DNA of 64,000 bases from Sphingobacterium sp. UBA2700 (GCA_002354335.1 DELI01000023.1:124001-188000); one strand, 5' to 3'. Positions 52,542 to 61,819 are shown, counted from the first letter of the stretch. The notes: a model not told the origin generated them from the sequence alone. Translations and numbers: made by a program.

Positions 52542-54671
52542 ATGAAATCAAAAAAAGAAAACCCTTACAAAGAAGTTTTAACCCAACTGATCGTAGACGT
52601 TTTTGAAAAATCAGGAAACACAGCACTCAACTATAAGCAGGTTGCCGCCAAACTAAATGTTAAAGATACGGACGCCAAAGTTGCTATCGCCGACATACTG
52701 AATGACGGCACTCGATCAGGTCAGTTTGAACAACCCGAGCGAGGCAAATTCAAGCTTCGACAACTCAATGTATATATCACAGGAAAGGTCGATATGACAG
52801 CCGATGGTTCGGCTTATATTGTACCAGAAGATGAGCTGGAAAATGACATCTATGTAGCGCCTCGAAAACTCCGCCAAGCGTTACATGGTGACCGTGTGAA
52901 AGTCCATGTTTATGAACGCAAGAAAGGACGGAAGCGCGAGGGCGAGGTTGTCGAAATCTTAGAACGCGCGAAGACCGACTTCACCGGAACAATTGACATG
53001 TCCAACAGCTATGCATTCTTCCTGCCAGATGACAGGAAAATGTTGCACGACATCTTCATCCCGCTCGACAATTTGAATGGAGCGAAGGACGGTGAGAAAG
53101 TTTTAGTATCGATTGTCGAATGGCCAAAGAATGCTAAGAATCCAATTGGTCGTGTGAAACATGTACTCGGCAAAAAAGGAGAAAATAACACAGAGATGAA
53201 CGCGATTTTGGCGGACTTCGGTTTTCCTTTGGAATTTCCGAAGGAAGTTGAAAAAGAAGCGAAAGCCATCCCTGAAGATATCACCCCCGAGGAAATCGCA
53301 AAACGCAAAGATTTCCGAAACGTCACGACCTTCACCATCGACCCGGCGGATGCAAAAGATTTTGACGACGCCATCTCTTACCAAGTACTAGAGAATGGGA
53401 ATTACGAAATCGGTGTTCATATTGCTGACGTATCACACTACGTTATTCCGGACACCGCATTAGACAAGGAAGCATTCGAAAGAGGAACTTCGGTTTATTT
53501 GGTTGACAGAGTTATTCCGATGCTCCCTGAGCGACTTTCAAACAACCTATGTTCACTTAGGCCTAACGAGGACAAACTTTGTTTCTCGGCCGTCTTTGAG
53601 CTTGACGACAAAGCTAACGTAATCGACCAATGGTTTGGAAGAACGGTAATCCATTCGGACCGCCGCTTCAGTTACGAGGAAGCACAGGAAATCATCGAAG
53701 GTAAAGAGGATTCGTTGGCACCTGCCATTTTAAAACTGAATGAGCTCGCATTTATCCTTCGCGACCGCAAGTTCAAGAATGGAGCGATCAGTTTTGAATC
53801 GGAGGAAGTGAAATTTCATTTAGACGAAAACGGCAAGCCAATTGGGGTATACACGAAAATACGTAAGGAGGCACACAAGTTGATCGAGGACTTCATGCTT
53901 CTTGCAAACCGCAAGGTCGCTGAATTTATCGGCAAGCAAGGACGTGGTAAAAACAAACTTCCATTTGTTTACCGCTTCCATGATGTTCCGAACCCAGAGA
54001 CTTTAACAAACTTCTCACAGTTTGCATCGCGCTTCGGACACCGATTAGTTATTAAGTCGGACAAAGAAACGGCGAAATCGCTGAACAGCTTAATGACGAA
54101 GATCGAGGGCTCGAAGGAACAGAACCTGCTCACCTCCCTTGCCGTACGTTCGATGGCAAAAGCGATCTACACCACCAAGAAGACATCCCACTATGGTTTA
54201 GCGTTTGATTATTACACTCACTTTACCTCTCCTATCCGCCGGTACCCCGATGTTATGGTTCACCGTCTGCTGCAATACTATTTAGAGGGCGGCAACAAGA
54301 TCAATGCAGAACACTATGAAAAGATGGCCGAGCATTCCTCACTGAAGGAAAAGAAAGCAGCGGAAGCCGAAAGAGCATCTATCAAGTATAAACAAGCGGA
54401 GTTCCTGCAAGATCAAATTGGCGTTGAATACACCGGAATCGTCTCGGGCGTTACGGAATGGGGTATGTATGTAGAAATCGAAGAAAACAAGTGTGAAGGT
54501 ATGGTTCGCCTCCGCGATATCACCGACGATTTTTACACCTTGGACGAGAAGAATTACGCAATCATCGGCCAACGAAAGAAAAAAGTATATCAACTAGGCG
54601 ATGAAGTCCAAATCAAAGTCAAGAAAGTGGATCTTGAGAAAAGACAGATTGACTTTACGTTGATTAGTTAG
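52542..54671 (+). CDS. rnr: Ribonuclease R
   Basis: This 709-residue 3'-5' exoribonuclease degrades structured RNA. An N-terminal helical/winged region (1-70) is followed by cold-shock-like OB domains (about 75-225). The RNB catalytic domain contains FTIDPADAKDFDDAISY, whose aspartates bind magnesium, and HYGLAFDYYTHFTSPIRRYPDVMVHRLL. A C-terminal S1 domain (about 625-709) has YTGIVSGVTEWGMYVEIEENKCEGMV. It lacks the long basic tail of E. coli RNase R, as is usual in Bacteroidota. It stands alone after a long AT-rich gap. Confidence 0.96.
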   Translation: MKSKKENPYKEVLTQLIVDVFEKSGNTALNYKQVAAKLNVKDTDAKVAIADILNDGTRSGQFEQPERGKFKLRQLNVYITGKVDMTADGSAYIVPEDELENDIYVAPRKLRQALHGDRVKVHVYERKKGRKREGEVVEILERAKTDFTGTIDMSNSYAFFLPDDRKMLHDIFIPLDNLNGAKDGEKVLVSIVEWPKNAKNPIGRVKHVLGKKGENNTEMNAILADFGFPLEFPKEVEKEAKAIPEDITPEEIAKRKDFRNVTTFTIDPADAKDFDDAISYQVLENGNYEIGVHIADVSHYVIPDTALDKEAFERGTSVYLVDRVIPMLPERLSNNLCSLRPNEDKLCFSAVFELDDKANVIDQWFGRTVIHSDRRFSYEEAQEIIEGKEDSLAPAILKLNELAFILRDRKFKNGAISFESEEVKFHLDENGKPIGVYTKIRKEAHKLIEDFMLLANRKVAEFIGKQGRGKNKLPFVYRFHDVPNPETLTNFSQFASRFGHRLVIKSDKETAKSLNSLMTKIEGSKEQNLLTSLAVRSMAKAIYTTKKTSHYGLAFDYYTHFTSPIRRYPDVMVHRLLQYYLEGGNKINAEHYEKMAEHSSLKEKKAAEAERASIKYKQAEFLQDQIGVEYTGIVSGVTEWGMYVEIEENKCEGMVRLRDITDDFYTLDEKNYAIIGQRKKKVYQLGDEVQIKVKKVDLEKRQIDFTLIS

Positions 54672-54754
54672 CATGGCAGGTCAAACAGAAAGCGATGCAA
54701 AGCTGAGCTACATGATAGAAAGATATATTGTTTTCCAATTGTCTTTCACATAAC

Positions 54755-54799
54755 AGAAAAAAAACGAAGCCCCGCCATTTTTCAATGACGGGGCTTCGT
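54755..54799 (-). terminator. Strong terminator between rnr and the metzincin-like gene
   Basis: ACGAAGCCCCG (54764-54774) pairs with CGGGGCTTCGT (54789-54799), with an inner CATT/AATG stem. The A-run before it is the U-run for the minus-strand gene; it probably serves both converging genes. Confidence 0.88.
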
Positions 54800-54847
54800 A
54801 TTCAAAGTATCTTTTATAAGCTTTTTCGAGCAACTTATTATCGCCTG

Positions 54848-56410
54848 CTAATAGAGATCGAGCTCTGCTATAGAGGCATGATTCTCACCTTTAAAATCAT
54901 TCACTGTGACGATTCTAAAATACCTAAAAGTCTTTGAGTTAGCAAAAGGAAAATACTGACGTCCGTTGAGCGCCCCACGACCTGAATAGGCCACTTCCCA
55001 ATGCTGATTATCCATACTAATCTCTACCTTAAATTCCTTAATTTTTGCCGCCGCCCCGGTATTATCGGGACGTGTCAAATACGACACACCTTTTGCTACG
55101 ACCGGATTCTCTCCAACATTAATAGTGATATGATGTGGGTGGCTACCAGGGTTCGACCAACTCGTATGCCAGTAGGTTTTTTCATTTCCATCCAGTACGC
55201 GTGTTGGTTGATAACCTACTTGAAAAGAACTGACACTTTCAACCGTCCAATTCTTTCTTTCTAATAGCGGTCGGGTTCCGATATCTATTACAGGAATATT
55301 ATTAACGAACTTATAAGGATAGAATAAATAAGAGCTTGAACCGTTCTTGTGATGAAGAAAGATCTGGAGCGTATAATTCATATTAGCTTTGGTCCGAAAC
55401 TCTGAAATTGGCATTCTCAGGTTAAAGCTATTGTCTTCGTTGGCCTTTTTCGTAAATGTGATTGACTGATAACCTTCAGGGTCGGACTCCAAAATATTCC
55501 GAATTGTAACATGTGACGGCACGACGTTCGTCGTATAAGTTCCTTCTACAACAATTTCGGATCCTTCCACAGCCGCAGAAATTTGATCAACTTTCGTTGT
55601 TGCGGATCCATAAAACGCTTTAGCCTCTTTACTGAAGACCTGACAATTGCTCAAGGTTGCGGCATCGAAGAAGCTTATAAAAGTTGGCGATTTACCGTAG
55701 GTATAATTCCCTGCCCCCATTAGGGTCATCCCAAATTCGGAGCTAGCATACTGGCTGGCGGTCGGTCCATTGTGTGGAAGATTAATTCCATGCCCCATCT
55801 CGTGAAGCAATCCTCCAATATAAACTGTTGCCTTTTCCCCCACGAGCCCGGGTTTACCAAGATTATCCTGACTCATACCGGGATAATCCAACGCATAACA
55901 CCACCTTCCCGTCCCATAAAACGGTATTTCATGTGGGACGACTTCCCCTTGATCGAGCTTTTTATTAACGGCTGTCAAAACTAAATAATGATCACTTGCA
56001 GATGCCGCCGGGTTGGCTAAAAAATATGCATTGACGTGTTCTACTATAGCTGCATCGTCGGTGTAAGCTGTCGAATTCTTATCACCTCTTACTAAATGGA
56101 TTTTAATACGCGTGTTATCTTTATTTTTTAGCAGACCGAATGTTTTAGCGCCAAGTCCCCAATGTTCCATCCAATGTTGGAAATAACTTTGTCCTGCTAT
56201 CATGATCTTACTAATCCTTTCTTCGTAGCCCGGATTTGGCACCACATCTTTAGGGACGAAATAGACAACGTTTAAATTGTACCTGTAATCCGATTGAAAA
56301 GTCTGATCGACAGGAACGATCGGCGCACCGTTGGTTTCTTTTTCTCCCTTCGAGCAGGCAGTAAGAACTATAAAGAGCAAAGCGATCGCTTTTAGTGCAA
56401 ATTCTTTCAT
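54848..56410 (-). CDS. Metzincin-like zinc metalloprotease lipoprotein with discoidin domain
   Basis: This 520-residue lipoprotein has a lipobox (LLFIVLTAC, Cys19). The central domain contains HEMGHGINLPH, with His203, Glu204, His207 and His213 in the spacing of the metzincin motif HExxHxxGxxH (Asn replaces the usual Gly). A likely Met-turn follows at GMTLMGAGNY (Met231). The C-terminus (about 380-520) is an F5/8 type C (discoidin/CBM32) domain: VLDGNEKTYWHTSW, IKEFKVEISMDNQHWEVA and FRYFRIVTVND. It is probably an outer-membrane-attached protease acting on glycoproteins or the cell surface. The exact family name is not recognised. Confidence 0.85.
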   Translation of the reverse strand: MKEFALKAIALLFIVLTACSKGEKETNGAPIVPVDQTFQSDYRYNLNVVYFVPKDVVPNPGYEERISKIMIAGQSYFQHWMEHWGLGAKTFGLLKNKDNTRIKIHLVRGDKNSTAYTDDAAIVEHVNAYFLANPAASASDHYLVLTAVNKKLDQGEVVPHEIPFYGTGRWCYALDYPGMSQDNLGKPGLVGEKATVYIGGLLHEMGHGINLPHNGPTASQYASSEFGMTLMGAGNYTYGKSPTFISFFDAATLSNCQVFSKEAKAFYGSATTKVDQISAAVEGSEIVVEGTYTTNVVPSHVTIRNILESDPEGYQSITFTKKANEDNSFNLRMPISEFRTKANMNYTLQIFLHHKNGSSSYLFYPYKFVNNIPVIDIGTRPLLERKNWTVESVSSFQVGYQPTRVLDGNEKTYWHTSWSNPGSHPHHITINVGENPVVAKGVSYLTRPDNTGAAAKIKEFKVEISMDNQHWEVAYSGRGALNGRQYFPFANSKTFRYFRIVTVNDFKGENHASIAELDLY

Positions 56411-56780
56411 AATTTATTTAATTTCATAATTTGTTTCTCAATTATATACCACATAAATTATTTAAACAATATGTTTCGTCACAATTTCGGCAGATTGCGC
56501 TAAATGTATTCCATTTGTAGCTAAAGGGAGTTTCTGCTGTAGTTTAATCGAAATCGAATATCACTTTATCGATTTCTCTATAAGATTCCGTACAGCAAGA
56601 TTGACAATATAAAAATACCTTTGCCGAACTATCATAAACTGCTAGAAAACGGCGGTGCAATCAGAACATCCGTTTTATTTAAAAACTTTATCGCACAACT
56701 CTTTACGAATCCAAATATTCTTTATATCTTTGCAGACTTAAAAATTAATTTTACACAAATTAAAAACACAAAACAGGTAA
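56411..56780. other. Divergent promoter region of the metzincin-like gene and rpsL
   Basis: This 370-nt AT-rich gap contains at least two plus-strand -7-type boxes, TACCTTTG at 56616-56623 (no good -33 partner) and TATCTTTG at 56725-56732. A 61-codon open frame at 56621-56806 covers these promoter boxes, overlaps the rpsL start and has no family features, so it is not called as a gene. Confidence 0.6.
56702..56732 (+). promoter_or_regulatory. Promoter of the str operon
   Basis: TATCTTTG at 56725-56732 is an exact TAnnTTTG; TTTA at 56702-56705 is a plausible -33 element with 19 nt between. Transcription would start near 56739, giving a leader of about 42 nt before rpsL. Confidence 0.65.
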
Positions 56781-57188
56781 ATGCCTACTATTCAACAATT
56801 AGTTAGAAAAGGTAGAGTAGCTCTGGTTGATAAGAGTAAGTCACCAGCGTTGGATTCATGTCCACAGCGAAGAGGTGTGTGTACGCGTGTATACACTACT
56901 ACCCCTAAAAAACCAAACTCAGCAATGCGTAAAGTAGCTCGTGTTCGTTTAACGAATGGAAAAGAAGTGAATGCTTACATTCCAGGAGAAGGACACAACC
57001 TACAAGAGCACTCCATCGTGTTAATCCGTGGTGGTCGTGTTAAAGATTTACCAGGAGTTCGCTACCACATCATCCGTGGTGCATTAGACACATCAGGTGT
57101 AGCAGGCCGTAACCAACGTCGTTCTAAATACGGAACAAAACGTCCAAAACCAGGTCAAGCAGCTGCTCCAACAAAAGGTAAGAAATAA
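56781..57188 (+). CDS. rpsL: 30S ribosomal protein S12
   Basis: This 135-residue protein of the small subunit sits at the decoding centre. It is recognised throughout: [81 protein letters not shown]. Lys43 and Lys88, the usual streptomycin-resistance positions, are wild-type, and Asp89 (the usual methylthiolation site) is present. It is the first gene of rpsL-rpsG-fusA-rpsJ. Confidence 0.99.
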   Translation: MPTIQQLVRKGRVALVDKSKSPALDSCPQRRGVCTRVYTTTPKKPNSAMRKVARVRLTNGKEVNAYIPGEGHNLQEHSIVLIRGGRVKDLPGVRYHIIRGALDTSGVAGRNQRRSKYGTKRPKPGQAAAPTKGKK

Positions 57189-57194
57189 TTAAAC

Positions 57195-57200
57195 GGAGGA
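57195..57200 (+). promoter_or_regulatory. Shine-Dalgarno sequence of rpsG
   Basis: GGAGGA seven bases before the rpsG ATG; one of the few strong sites in the window. Confidence 0.7.
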
Positions 57201-57207
57201 AAAGAAA

Positions 57208-57675
57208 ATGAGAAAAGCAAAACCAAAAAAGAGAATCATTTTACCTGATCCAAAGTTTAATGACGTTCAGGTAACACGTTTCGTAAATAACATGATGTTC
57301 GACGGTAAGAAATCTATCGCGTACTCTATTTTTTACGATGCTGTAGAATTAGTAGAATCAAAAACGCAAGAGAACGGTTTAGAGACTTGGAAAAAAGCTT
57401 TAAACAACGTTATGCCAGCTGTAGAGGTTAAATCTCGTCGTGTTGGTGGTGCTAACTTCCAAGTTCCTATGGAAGTTCGTCCAGAGCGTAAGATCGCTTT
57501 AGGAATGAAATGGTTAATCTCTTATGCTCGCAAGCGTGGTGAAAAAACGATGTTTGAGAAATTAGCAGGAGAAATTATTTCAGCTTCTAAAGGTGAAGGT
57601 GCTGCTGTAAAGAAGAAAGAAGATACGCACAAGATGGCGGAAGCTAACAAAGCGTTCTCACACTTCAGATTCTAA
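57208..57675 (+). CDS. rpsG: 30S ribosomal protein S7
   Basis: This 155-residue head protein of the small subunit binds 16S rRNA and initiates head assembly. Recognisable segments are [68 protein letters not shown] and [16 protein letters not shown] at the end. It starts 19 nt after rpsL with a clear GGAGGA site. Confidence 0.99.
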   Translation: MRKAKPKKRIILPDPKFNDVQVTRFVNNMMFDGKKSIAYSIFYDAVELVESKTQENGLETWKKALNNVMPAVEVKSRRVGGANFQVPMEVRPERKIALGMKWLISYARKRGEKTMFEKLAGEIISASKGEGAAVKKKEDTHKMAEANKAFSHFRF

Positions 57676-57703
57676 TTTTGAAAATAAAGAATCAAATATG
57701 ATT

Positions 57704-57748
57704 ACACCGACTTTAGATAATAGAATATTTATTATCGAGAGTCGGTGT
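57704..57748 (+). other. Two-tier hairpin between rpsG and fusA
   Basis: ACACCGACT (57704-57712) pairs with AGTCGGTGT (57740-57748), with an inner stem GATAATA/TATTATC (57716-57722, 57730-57736). A U-rich stretch follows (TATTTGTTTAAG). It may act as an attenuator, an mRNA processing site or a ribosomal-protein binding site. It is seen only as structure; the role is inferred. Confidence 0.6.
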
Positions 57749-57803
57749 ATTTGTTTAAGAACAAAGCAACAAAAAACGCCAATAGGCAAACTGCAAAATT
57801 AAT

Positions 57804-59927
57804 ATGGCAAAAGACTTAAAATTAGTTAGAAATATTGGTATCGCTGCCCACATCGATGCTGGTAAAACTACAACGACAGAGCGTATCTTATTCTACTCTG
57901 GAGTTAACCACAAATTAGGAGAAACTCACGAAGGTTCTGCTACTACAGACTGGATGGCGCAAGAGCAAGAGCGTGGTATCACGATCACATCTGCGGCTGT
58001 TACTGTATTCTGGAACTACCGTAATAAAAAATATCAAGTAAACGTAATTGATACTCCGGGACACGTGGACTTTACTGTAGAGGTAAACCGTTCATTACGT
58101 GTATTAGACGGGTTAGTATTCTTATTCTCAGCTGTTGATGGTGTTGAGCCTCAATCTGAGACTAACTGGCGTTTAGCGGATGGTTACAAAGTTCCTCGTA
58201 TTGGTTTCGTTAATAAAATGGACCGTTCAGGAGCTGACTTCTTGAAAGTTGTAAAACAAGTGAAAGAGATGTTAGGTTCTGAGGCTGTAGCGCTTCAATT
58301 ACCTATCGGTGCTGAAGACGACTTCAAAGGTGTAGTTGACTTAATCAACAACCGTGGTATCGTTTGGAACGAAGCTGATAAAGGTATGACTTTTACAGAA
58401 GTTCCAATTCCTGACGATATGTTAGACGAGGTTGCTGAATACCGTGAGAAATTATTAGAAGCTGTTGCTGGATATGATGAATCTTTGATGGAGAAATTCT
58501 TCGAAGATCCAGATTCATTGACAGAGCGCGAAATCTTAGACGCTTTACGCAAAGCTGTTTTAGACAACGCAATCGTTCCTATGGTTTGTGGATCATCATT
58601 CAAAAACAAAGGTGTACAAACAATGCTTGACTTCGTTATGGAGTTATTGCCTTCACCTCTTGACCAAGAGGCTGTAAAAGGTACTGACCCACGTAACGGT
58701 GAAGAGATCGTTCGTAAGCCATCTGAATCTGAGCCATTCGCGGCATTAGGTTTCAAGATTGCTACTGACCCATTCGTTGGTCGTCTATGTTTCGTACGTG
58801 CATACTCAGGTGTATTAGAGGCTGGTTCTTATGTATTGAACACTCGTTCAGGAAATAAAGAGCGTATCTCTCGTATCTTCCAAATGCACGCTAACAAGCA
58901 AAACCCTATCGAAAGAATCGGTGCTGGTGATATCGGTGCAGTTGTAGGTTTCAAAGACATCAAAACTGGTGATACTCTTTGTGACGAGAAAAACCCAATC
59001 ATCCTTGAGTCAATGACTTTCCCTGAGCCAGTAATTGGTTTAGCGATTGAGCCAAAAACTCAAGCTGACGTAGATAAATTAGGTATCGCTTTAGGTAAAT
59101 TAGCTGAGGAAGATCCTACATTCGTAGTAAAATCTGATCAAGAAACTGGTCAAACAGTTATCTCAGGTATGGGTGAGCTTCACTTAGATATCTTGATCGA
59201 CCGTTTGAGACGCGAGTTCAAAGTAGAAGTTAACCAAGGTGCTCCACAAGTAGCTTACAAAGAGTCTATCAACGGAACATCTGAGCACCGTGAAGTTTAC
59301 AAGAAACAATCAGGTGGTCGTGGTAAATTCGCGGATATCAAAGTTGTTATCTCTCCTGCTGACGAAGATTGGGATGTTGTTAAATCACCTCTTCAATTCG
59401 TTAATGAGATCGTTGGTGGTGCTATTCCAAAAGAATACATTCCTTCGGTACAAAAAGGATTTGAATCATCAATGAACAATGGTGTATTAGCTGGTTACCC
59501 ACTATCAGGAATGAAAGTACGTTTGATCGATGGATCTTTCCACGCAGTCGATTCAGATTCATTGTCATTCGAATTAGCTGGTAAAATGGCTTACCGCCAA
59601 GCATTACCTAAATGTTCTCCAGTATTAATGGAGCCTATTATGAAAGTTGAAGTATTGACTCCAGAGGAAAACATGGGTGATGTAATGGGTGACTTAAACC
59701 GTCGTCGTGGACAGATGCAAGGTCTTGACTCACGTAACGGTGCACAAGTTATCAAAGCTTTAGTACCACTTTCAGAGATGTTCGGATATGTAACTCAATT
59801 ACGTACTATCACTTCAGGTCGTGCAACTTCAACGATGGAGTTTGACCACTATGCTGAAGCACCTCGTAACGTAGCTGAAGAAGTTATCGCGAAATCAAAA
59901 GGTAAAGTAAAAGGTCTAGAAGACTAA
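57804..59927 (+). CDS. fusA: Elongation factor G
   Basis: This 707-residue GTPase drives translocation on the ribosome. The G1 loop is [15 protein letters not shown], switch I contains GITITSAA, G3 is DTPGHVDF and G4 NKMD. Domains II to V follow, with the domain IV loop region ([25 protein letters not shown]) and the C-terminal [24 protein letters not shown]. The codon use is strongly biased, as expected of a highly expressed gene. It is in the str operon with no tuf gene following, as usual in Bacteroidota. Confidence 0.99.
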   Translation: MAKDLKLVRNIGIAAHIDAGKTTTTERILFYSGVNHKLGETHEGSATTDWMAQEQERGITITSAAVTVFWNYRNKKYQVNVIDTPGHVDFTVEVNRSLRVLDGLVFLFSAVDGVEPQSETNWRLADGYKVPRIGFVNKMDRSGADFLKVVKQVKEMLGSEAVALQLPIGAEDDFKGVVDLINNRGIVWNEADKGMTFTEVPIPDDMLDEVAEYREKLLEAVAGYDESLMEKFFEDPDSLTEREILDALRKAVLDNAIVPMVCGSSFKNKGVQTMLDFVMELLPSPLDQEAVKGTDPRNGEEIVRKPSESEPFAALGFKIATDPFVGRLCFVRAYSGVLEAGSYVLNTRSGNKERISRIFQMHANKQNPIERIGAGDIGAVVGFKDIKTGDTLCDEKNPIILESMTFPEPVIGLAIEPKTQADVDKLGIALGKLAEEDPTFVVKSDQETGQTVISGMGELHLDILIDRLRREFKVEVNQGAPQVAYKESINGTSEHREVYKKQSGGRGKFADIKVVISPADEDWDVVKSPLQFVNEIVGGAIPKEYIPSVQKGFESSMNNGVLAGYPLSGMKVRLIDGSFHAVDSDSLSFELAGKMAYRQALPKCSPVLMEPIMKVEVLTPEENMGDVMGDLNRRRGQMQGLDSRNGAQVIKALVPLSEMFGYVTQLRTITSGRATSTMEFDHYAEAPRNVAEEVIAKSKGKVKGLED

Positions 59928-59947
59928 TATTAGCATACAAAACAACC

Positions 59948-59986
59948 GATCCCTGATTATAAATAGCTCTAATCGGGGGTCATTTT
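59948..59986 (+). other. Hairpin with short U-run between fusA and rpsJ
   Basis: GATCCCTGATTA (59948-59959) pairs with TAATCGGGGGTC (59970-59981) over twelve positions, including two G-U pairs, and is followed by ATTTT. It has terminator form but with a weak U-run, so it may attenuate transcription into rpsJ. Confidence 0.6.
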
Positions 59987-60001
59987 AAAAACAAATATAT
60001 A

Positions 60002-60307
60002 ATGAGCCAAAGAATCAGAATCAAATTGAAATCTTACGATTACAACTTGGTTGACAAGTCAGCTGAGAAAATCGTGAAAACAGTAAAACCTACAGGTGCA
60101 GTTGTTAGTGGTCCAATTCCATTGCCTACTGAGAAAAAAATCTATACAGTTTTACGTTCTCCACACGTTAACAAAAAAGCACGTGAGCAATTCCAATTAT
60201 GTTCTTACAAGAGATTGTTAGACATCTACTCATCAAACTCTAAAACTGTTGATGCGTTAATGAAATTAGAATTACCTTCAGGTGTTGAAGTTGAAATCAA
60301 AGTGTGA
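60002..60307 (+). CDS. rpsJ: 30S ribosomal protein S10
   Basis: This 101-residue protein (NusE in transcription antitermination) is recognised by [61 protein letters not shown]. It is normally the first gene of the S10 operon and is followed by rplC. Here a strong terminator follows and no ribosomal gene comes next on this strand. Confidence 0.99.
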   Translation: MSQRIRIKLKSYDYNLVDKSAEKIVKTVKPTGAVVSGPIPLPTEKKIYTVLRSPHVNKKAREQFQLCSYKRLLDIYSSNSKTVDALMKLELPSGVEVEIKV

Positions 60308-60328
60308 TAGATTTCTTTGAGAAAACAA

Positions 60329-60365
60329 AAATCCCCTTTATTGAAAAGTAAAGGGGATTTTTTTG
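60329..60365 (+). terminator. Strong terminator after rpsJ
   Basis: AAATCCCCTTTA (60329-60340) pairs perfectly with TAAAGGGGATTT (60349-60360), followed by further T. It ends the str operon 22 nt after the rpsJ stop. Confidence 0.93.
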
Positions 60366-60435
60366 TTTAGATATAAGATTTAAGATCTGAAACCTTAGCG
60401 TTTGGACGGAAACAAATAAGGTGAATTAGTTTTAA

Positions 60436-60470
60436 ACCAAGAAAGGAAAGATAAAAGGATAATCAGGATT
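60436..60470. repeat. Diverged inverted copy of the 35-nt interspersed repeat
   Basis: This stretch begins ACCAAGAAAGGAAAG and matches the reverse complement of the 35-nt unit at 39325-39359 at 29 of 35 positions. It lies in the 260-nt gap between rpsJ and the PorT-like gene, amid AT-rich sequence that also resembles the repeat island (TAAGATTTAAGATCTGA, ACTATTAACTAGCAAC). Confidence 0.6.
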
Positions 60471-60516
60471 GGGATTAACTATTAACTAGCAACTGCTAAT
60501 TGCTACTTAATAAACA

Positions 60517-60544
60517 TAAAAAAAGGCAATCTTTCGATTGCCTT
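60517..60544 (-). terminator. Terminator of the outer-membrane barrel gene
   Basis: AAGGCAATC (60523-60531) pairs with GATTGCCTT (60536-60544) around a TTTC loop; the A-run before it gives a U-run on the minus strand. Confidence 0.9.
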
Positions 60545-60567
60545 CTCACATAAGATATTATTTTCAA

Positions 60568-61203
60568 TTAGAATTGGAAACCAATTCCGAATGATAATAC
60601 GCGGTTTGATGTTTTCTCACCGTCACCTGGATTTAAGTTAGATAAACCTAAACCGTAACCAGCGTTAATTAAGAAACCGTTGTTTAATTTGTAACCTCCT
60701 AGGAAGTTAACACCTGCATCAATTAAGTTCATGTCCTTATTATCGCCAGAGAACTCAAGTTTTCTGTCGCCAGAACCACCAGTTTCTCCTAAAGAACCAT
60801 CCCATTTATCTTTACCTGAGATGTTGAAACCAATGTAAGGACCAGCTCCTAAGAATACATTACCCGAACCTGCAGGAATGTAATAAACTGCGTTTACTGG
60901 AACCTCGATAGACATTACATTACGTGATAAAGATCCGCTTGCATTATCTCCAGACGCTTCGTATTTCGCGCCTTTACCTTGTAGGGATACTCCTGGTTGA
61001 ATCGAAAATTGTGGAGCAACCGGAAGGTCAGCATAACCTGTTACGTAAAACGATACGTTATTTTTTTGGTAATCTTTTTCAAGATCGCTAACATTAGAGT
61101 ATTTACCTAAGTTAACACCAGCTTTTAAACCATAGCTAGTTTGAGCTTGAGCTCCTGCTGCTAATAATACCACAGCTCCGAATGATAGTAATAATTTTTT
61201 CAT
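60568..61203 (-). CDS. Outer-membrane beta-barrel protein (PorT-like)
   Basis: This 211-residue protein has a signal peptide (MKKLLLSFGAVVLLAAGAQAQ) and then an eight-strand-type barrel with alternating residues: SYGLKAGVNLGKYS at the first strand, NVMSIEVPVNAVYYIPAG in the middle and RVLSFGIGFQF as the last strand with terminal Phe. It matches the PorT/OMP_b-brl_2 type common in Bacteroidota. The role may be structural or in transport; it is not determinable. It converges on rpsJ. Confidence 0.9.
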   Translation of the reverse strand: MKKLLLSFGAVVLLAAGAQAQTSYGLKAGVNLGKYSNVSDLEKDYQKNNVSFYVTGYADLPVAPQFSIQPGVSLQGKGAKYEASGDNASGSLSRNVMSIEVPVNAVYYIPAGSGNVFLGAGPYIGFNISGKDKWDGSLGETGGSGDRKLEFSGDNKDMNLIDAGVNFLGGYKLNNGFLINAGYGLGLSNLNPGDGEKTSNRVLSFGIGFQF

Positions 61204-61466
61204 ATTCTTTAATTTTTCTTTTTCAATAGGTCAACTTTACGCTGACATGGTAACACACTTACAAAGTTTAGACCAAAAAAATAAAAACGAAACGAATTTT
61301 TAATAAAAACCTAAATATCAGCACCTTATGTATGTTTAATATTTGAATAATCAATTATTGAATCCTTATAGAAATAGGCATTGTTGGAATATCCCCCATT
61401 AAAACCATTAAAATCAGAAGGTTAGAAATTAAAACAGCGATTCGTAGAATAAAAAGCAAAAAAGGT
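61204..61466. other. AT-rich intergenic region with no gene seen
   Basis: No coding region, repeat or RNA was recognised between the barrel gene start and the tRNA promoter. It presumably contains the promoter of the barrel gene on the minus strand, though no exact TAnnTTTG box was found there. Confidence 0.5.
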
Positions 61467-61497
61467 TTTTATATGTGAAAAGTAAATCCTATTTTTG
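61467..61497 (+). promoter_or_regulatory. Promoter of the tRNA-Cys unit
   Basis: TATTTTTG at 61490-61497 is an exact TAnnTTTG and TTTT at 61467-61470 lies 19 nt before it. Transcription would start near 61504, 14 nt before the mature tRNA. Confidence 0.65.
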
Positions 61498-61517
61498 CAT
61501 GCCTGTAAGGGTAAAAG

Positions 61518-61588
61518 GGTCGGATGGCCGAGTGGCTAGGCAGAGGTCTGCAAAACCTCCTACAGCGGTTCGAATCCGCTTCCGACCT
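61518..61588 (+). tRNA. tRNA-Cys (anticodon GCA)
   Basis: All four arms fold: acceptor GGTCGGA with TCCGACC, a D-stem of GCC/GGC, an anticodon stem GAGGT/ACCTC with loop CTGCAAA (GCA anticodon) and a T-arm AGCGG/CCGCT with loop TTCGAAT. The discriminator base is T (U73), as expected for cysteine. CCA is not encoded. Length 71 nt. Confidence 0.97.
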
Positions 61589-61619
61589 CGTTTGAACATT
61601 AGAAAAAATATTAACAACA

Positions 61620-61799
61620 ATGGGAGTTACACGTTTAAAAAGAAAAGATAGAAGAAATAAAACTGTTTCACGTGTTGAAGTACAGTTTTTGAAACTTGGA
61701 CGTAATATTGAATTAGGTTCAAAAAACAAAATGTCTGCAAAGGGTCAAATCGCTAAAAATGATGAGATCTTAAACAAATTAGCTGCTGACGCTAAATAA
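61620..61799 (+). CDS. Small basic protein (59 residues) behind tRNA-Cys
   Basis: This short gene encodes a 59-residue, Lys/Arg-rich protein beginning MGVTRLKRKDRRNKTVSRVE and ending LNKLAADAK. It has an ATG, a stop and a strong terminator, and it begins 31 nt after the tRNA-Cys, so it is probably made from the same transcript. The codon use looks like that of the nearby ribosomal genes (TTA, GGT and CGT are common). From memory, closely similar small proteins are conserved in Sphingobacteria (sometimes named spore protein in databases, without evidence), but the function is unknown. A role with nucleic acid or ribosomes is possible from its charge. Confidence 0.8.
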   Translation: MGVTRLKRKDRRNKTVSRVEVQFLKLGRNIELGSKNKMSAKGQIAKNDEILNKLAADAK

Positions 61800-61819
61800 G
61801 CATTTGTTTTAAAATATTT

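Noticed and set aside
56621-56806. 61-codon open frame before rpsL
   Set aside because: It covers the str promoter boxes, overlaps the rpsL start in another frame and shows no protein-like composition or start signal.
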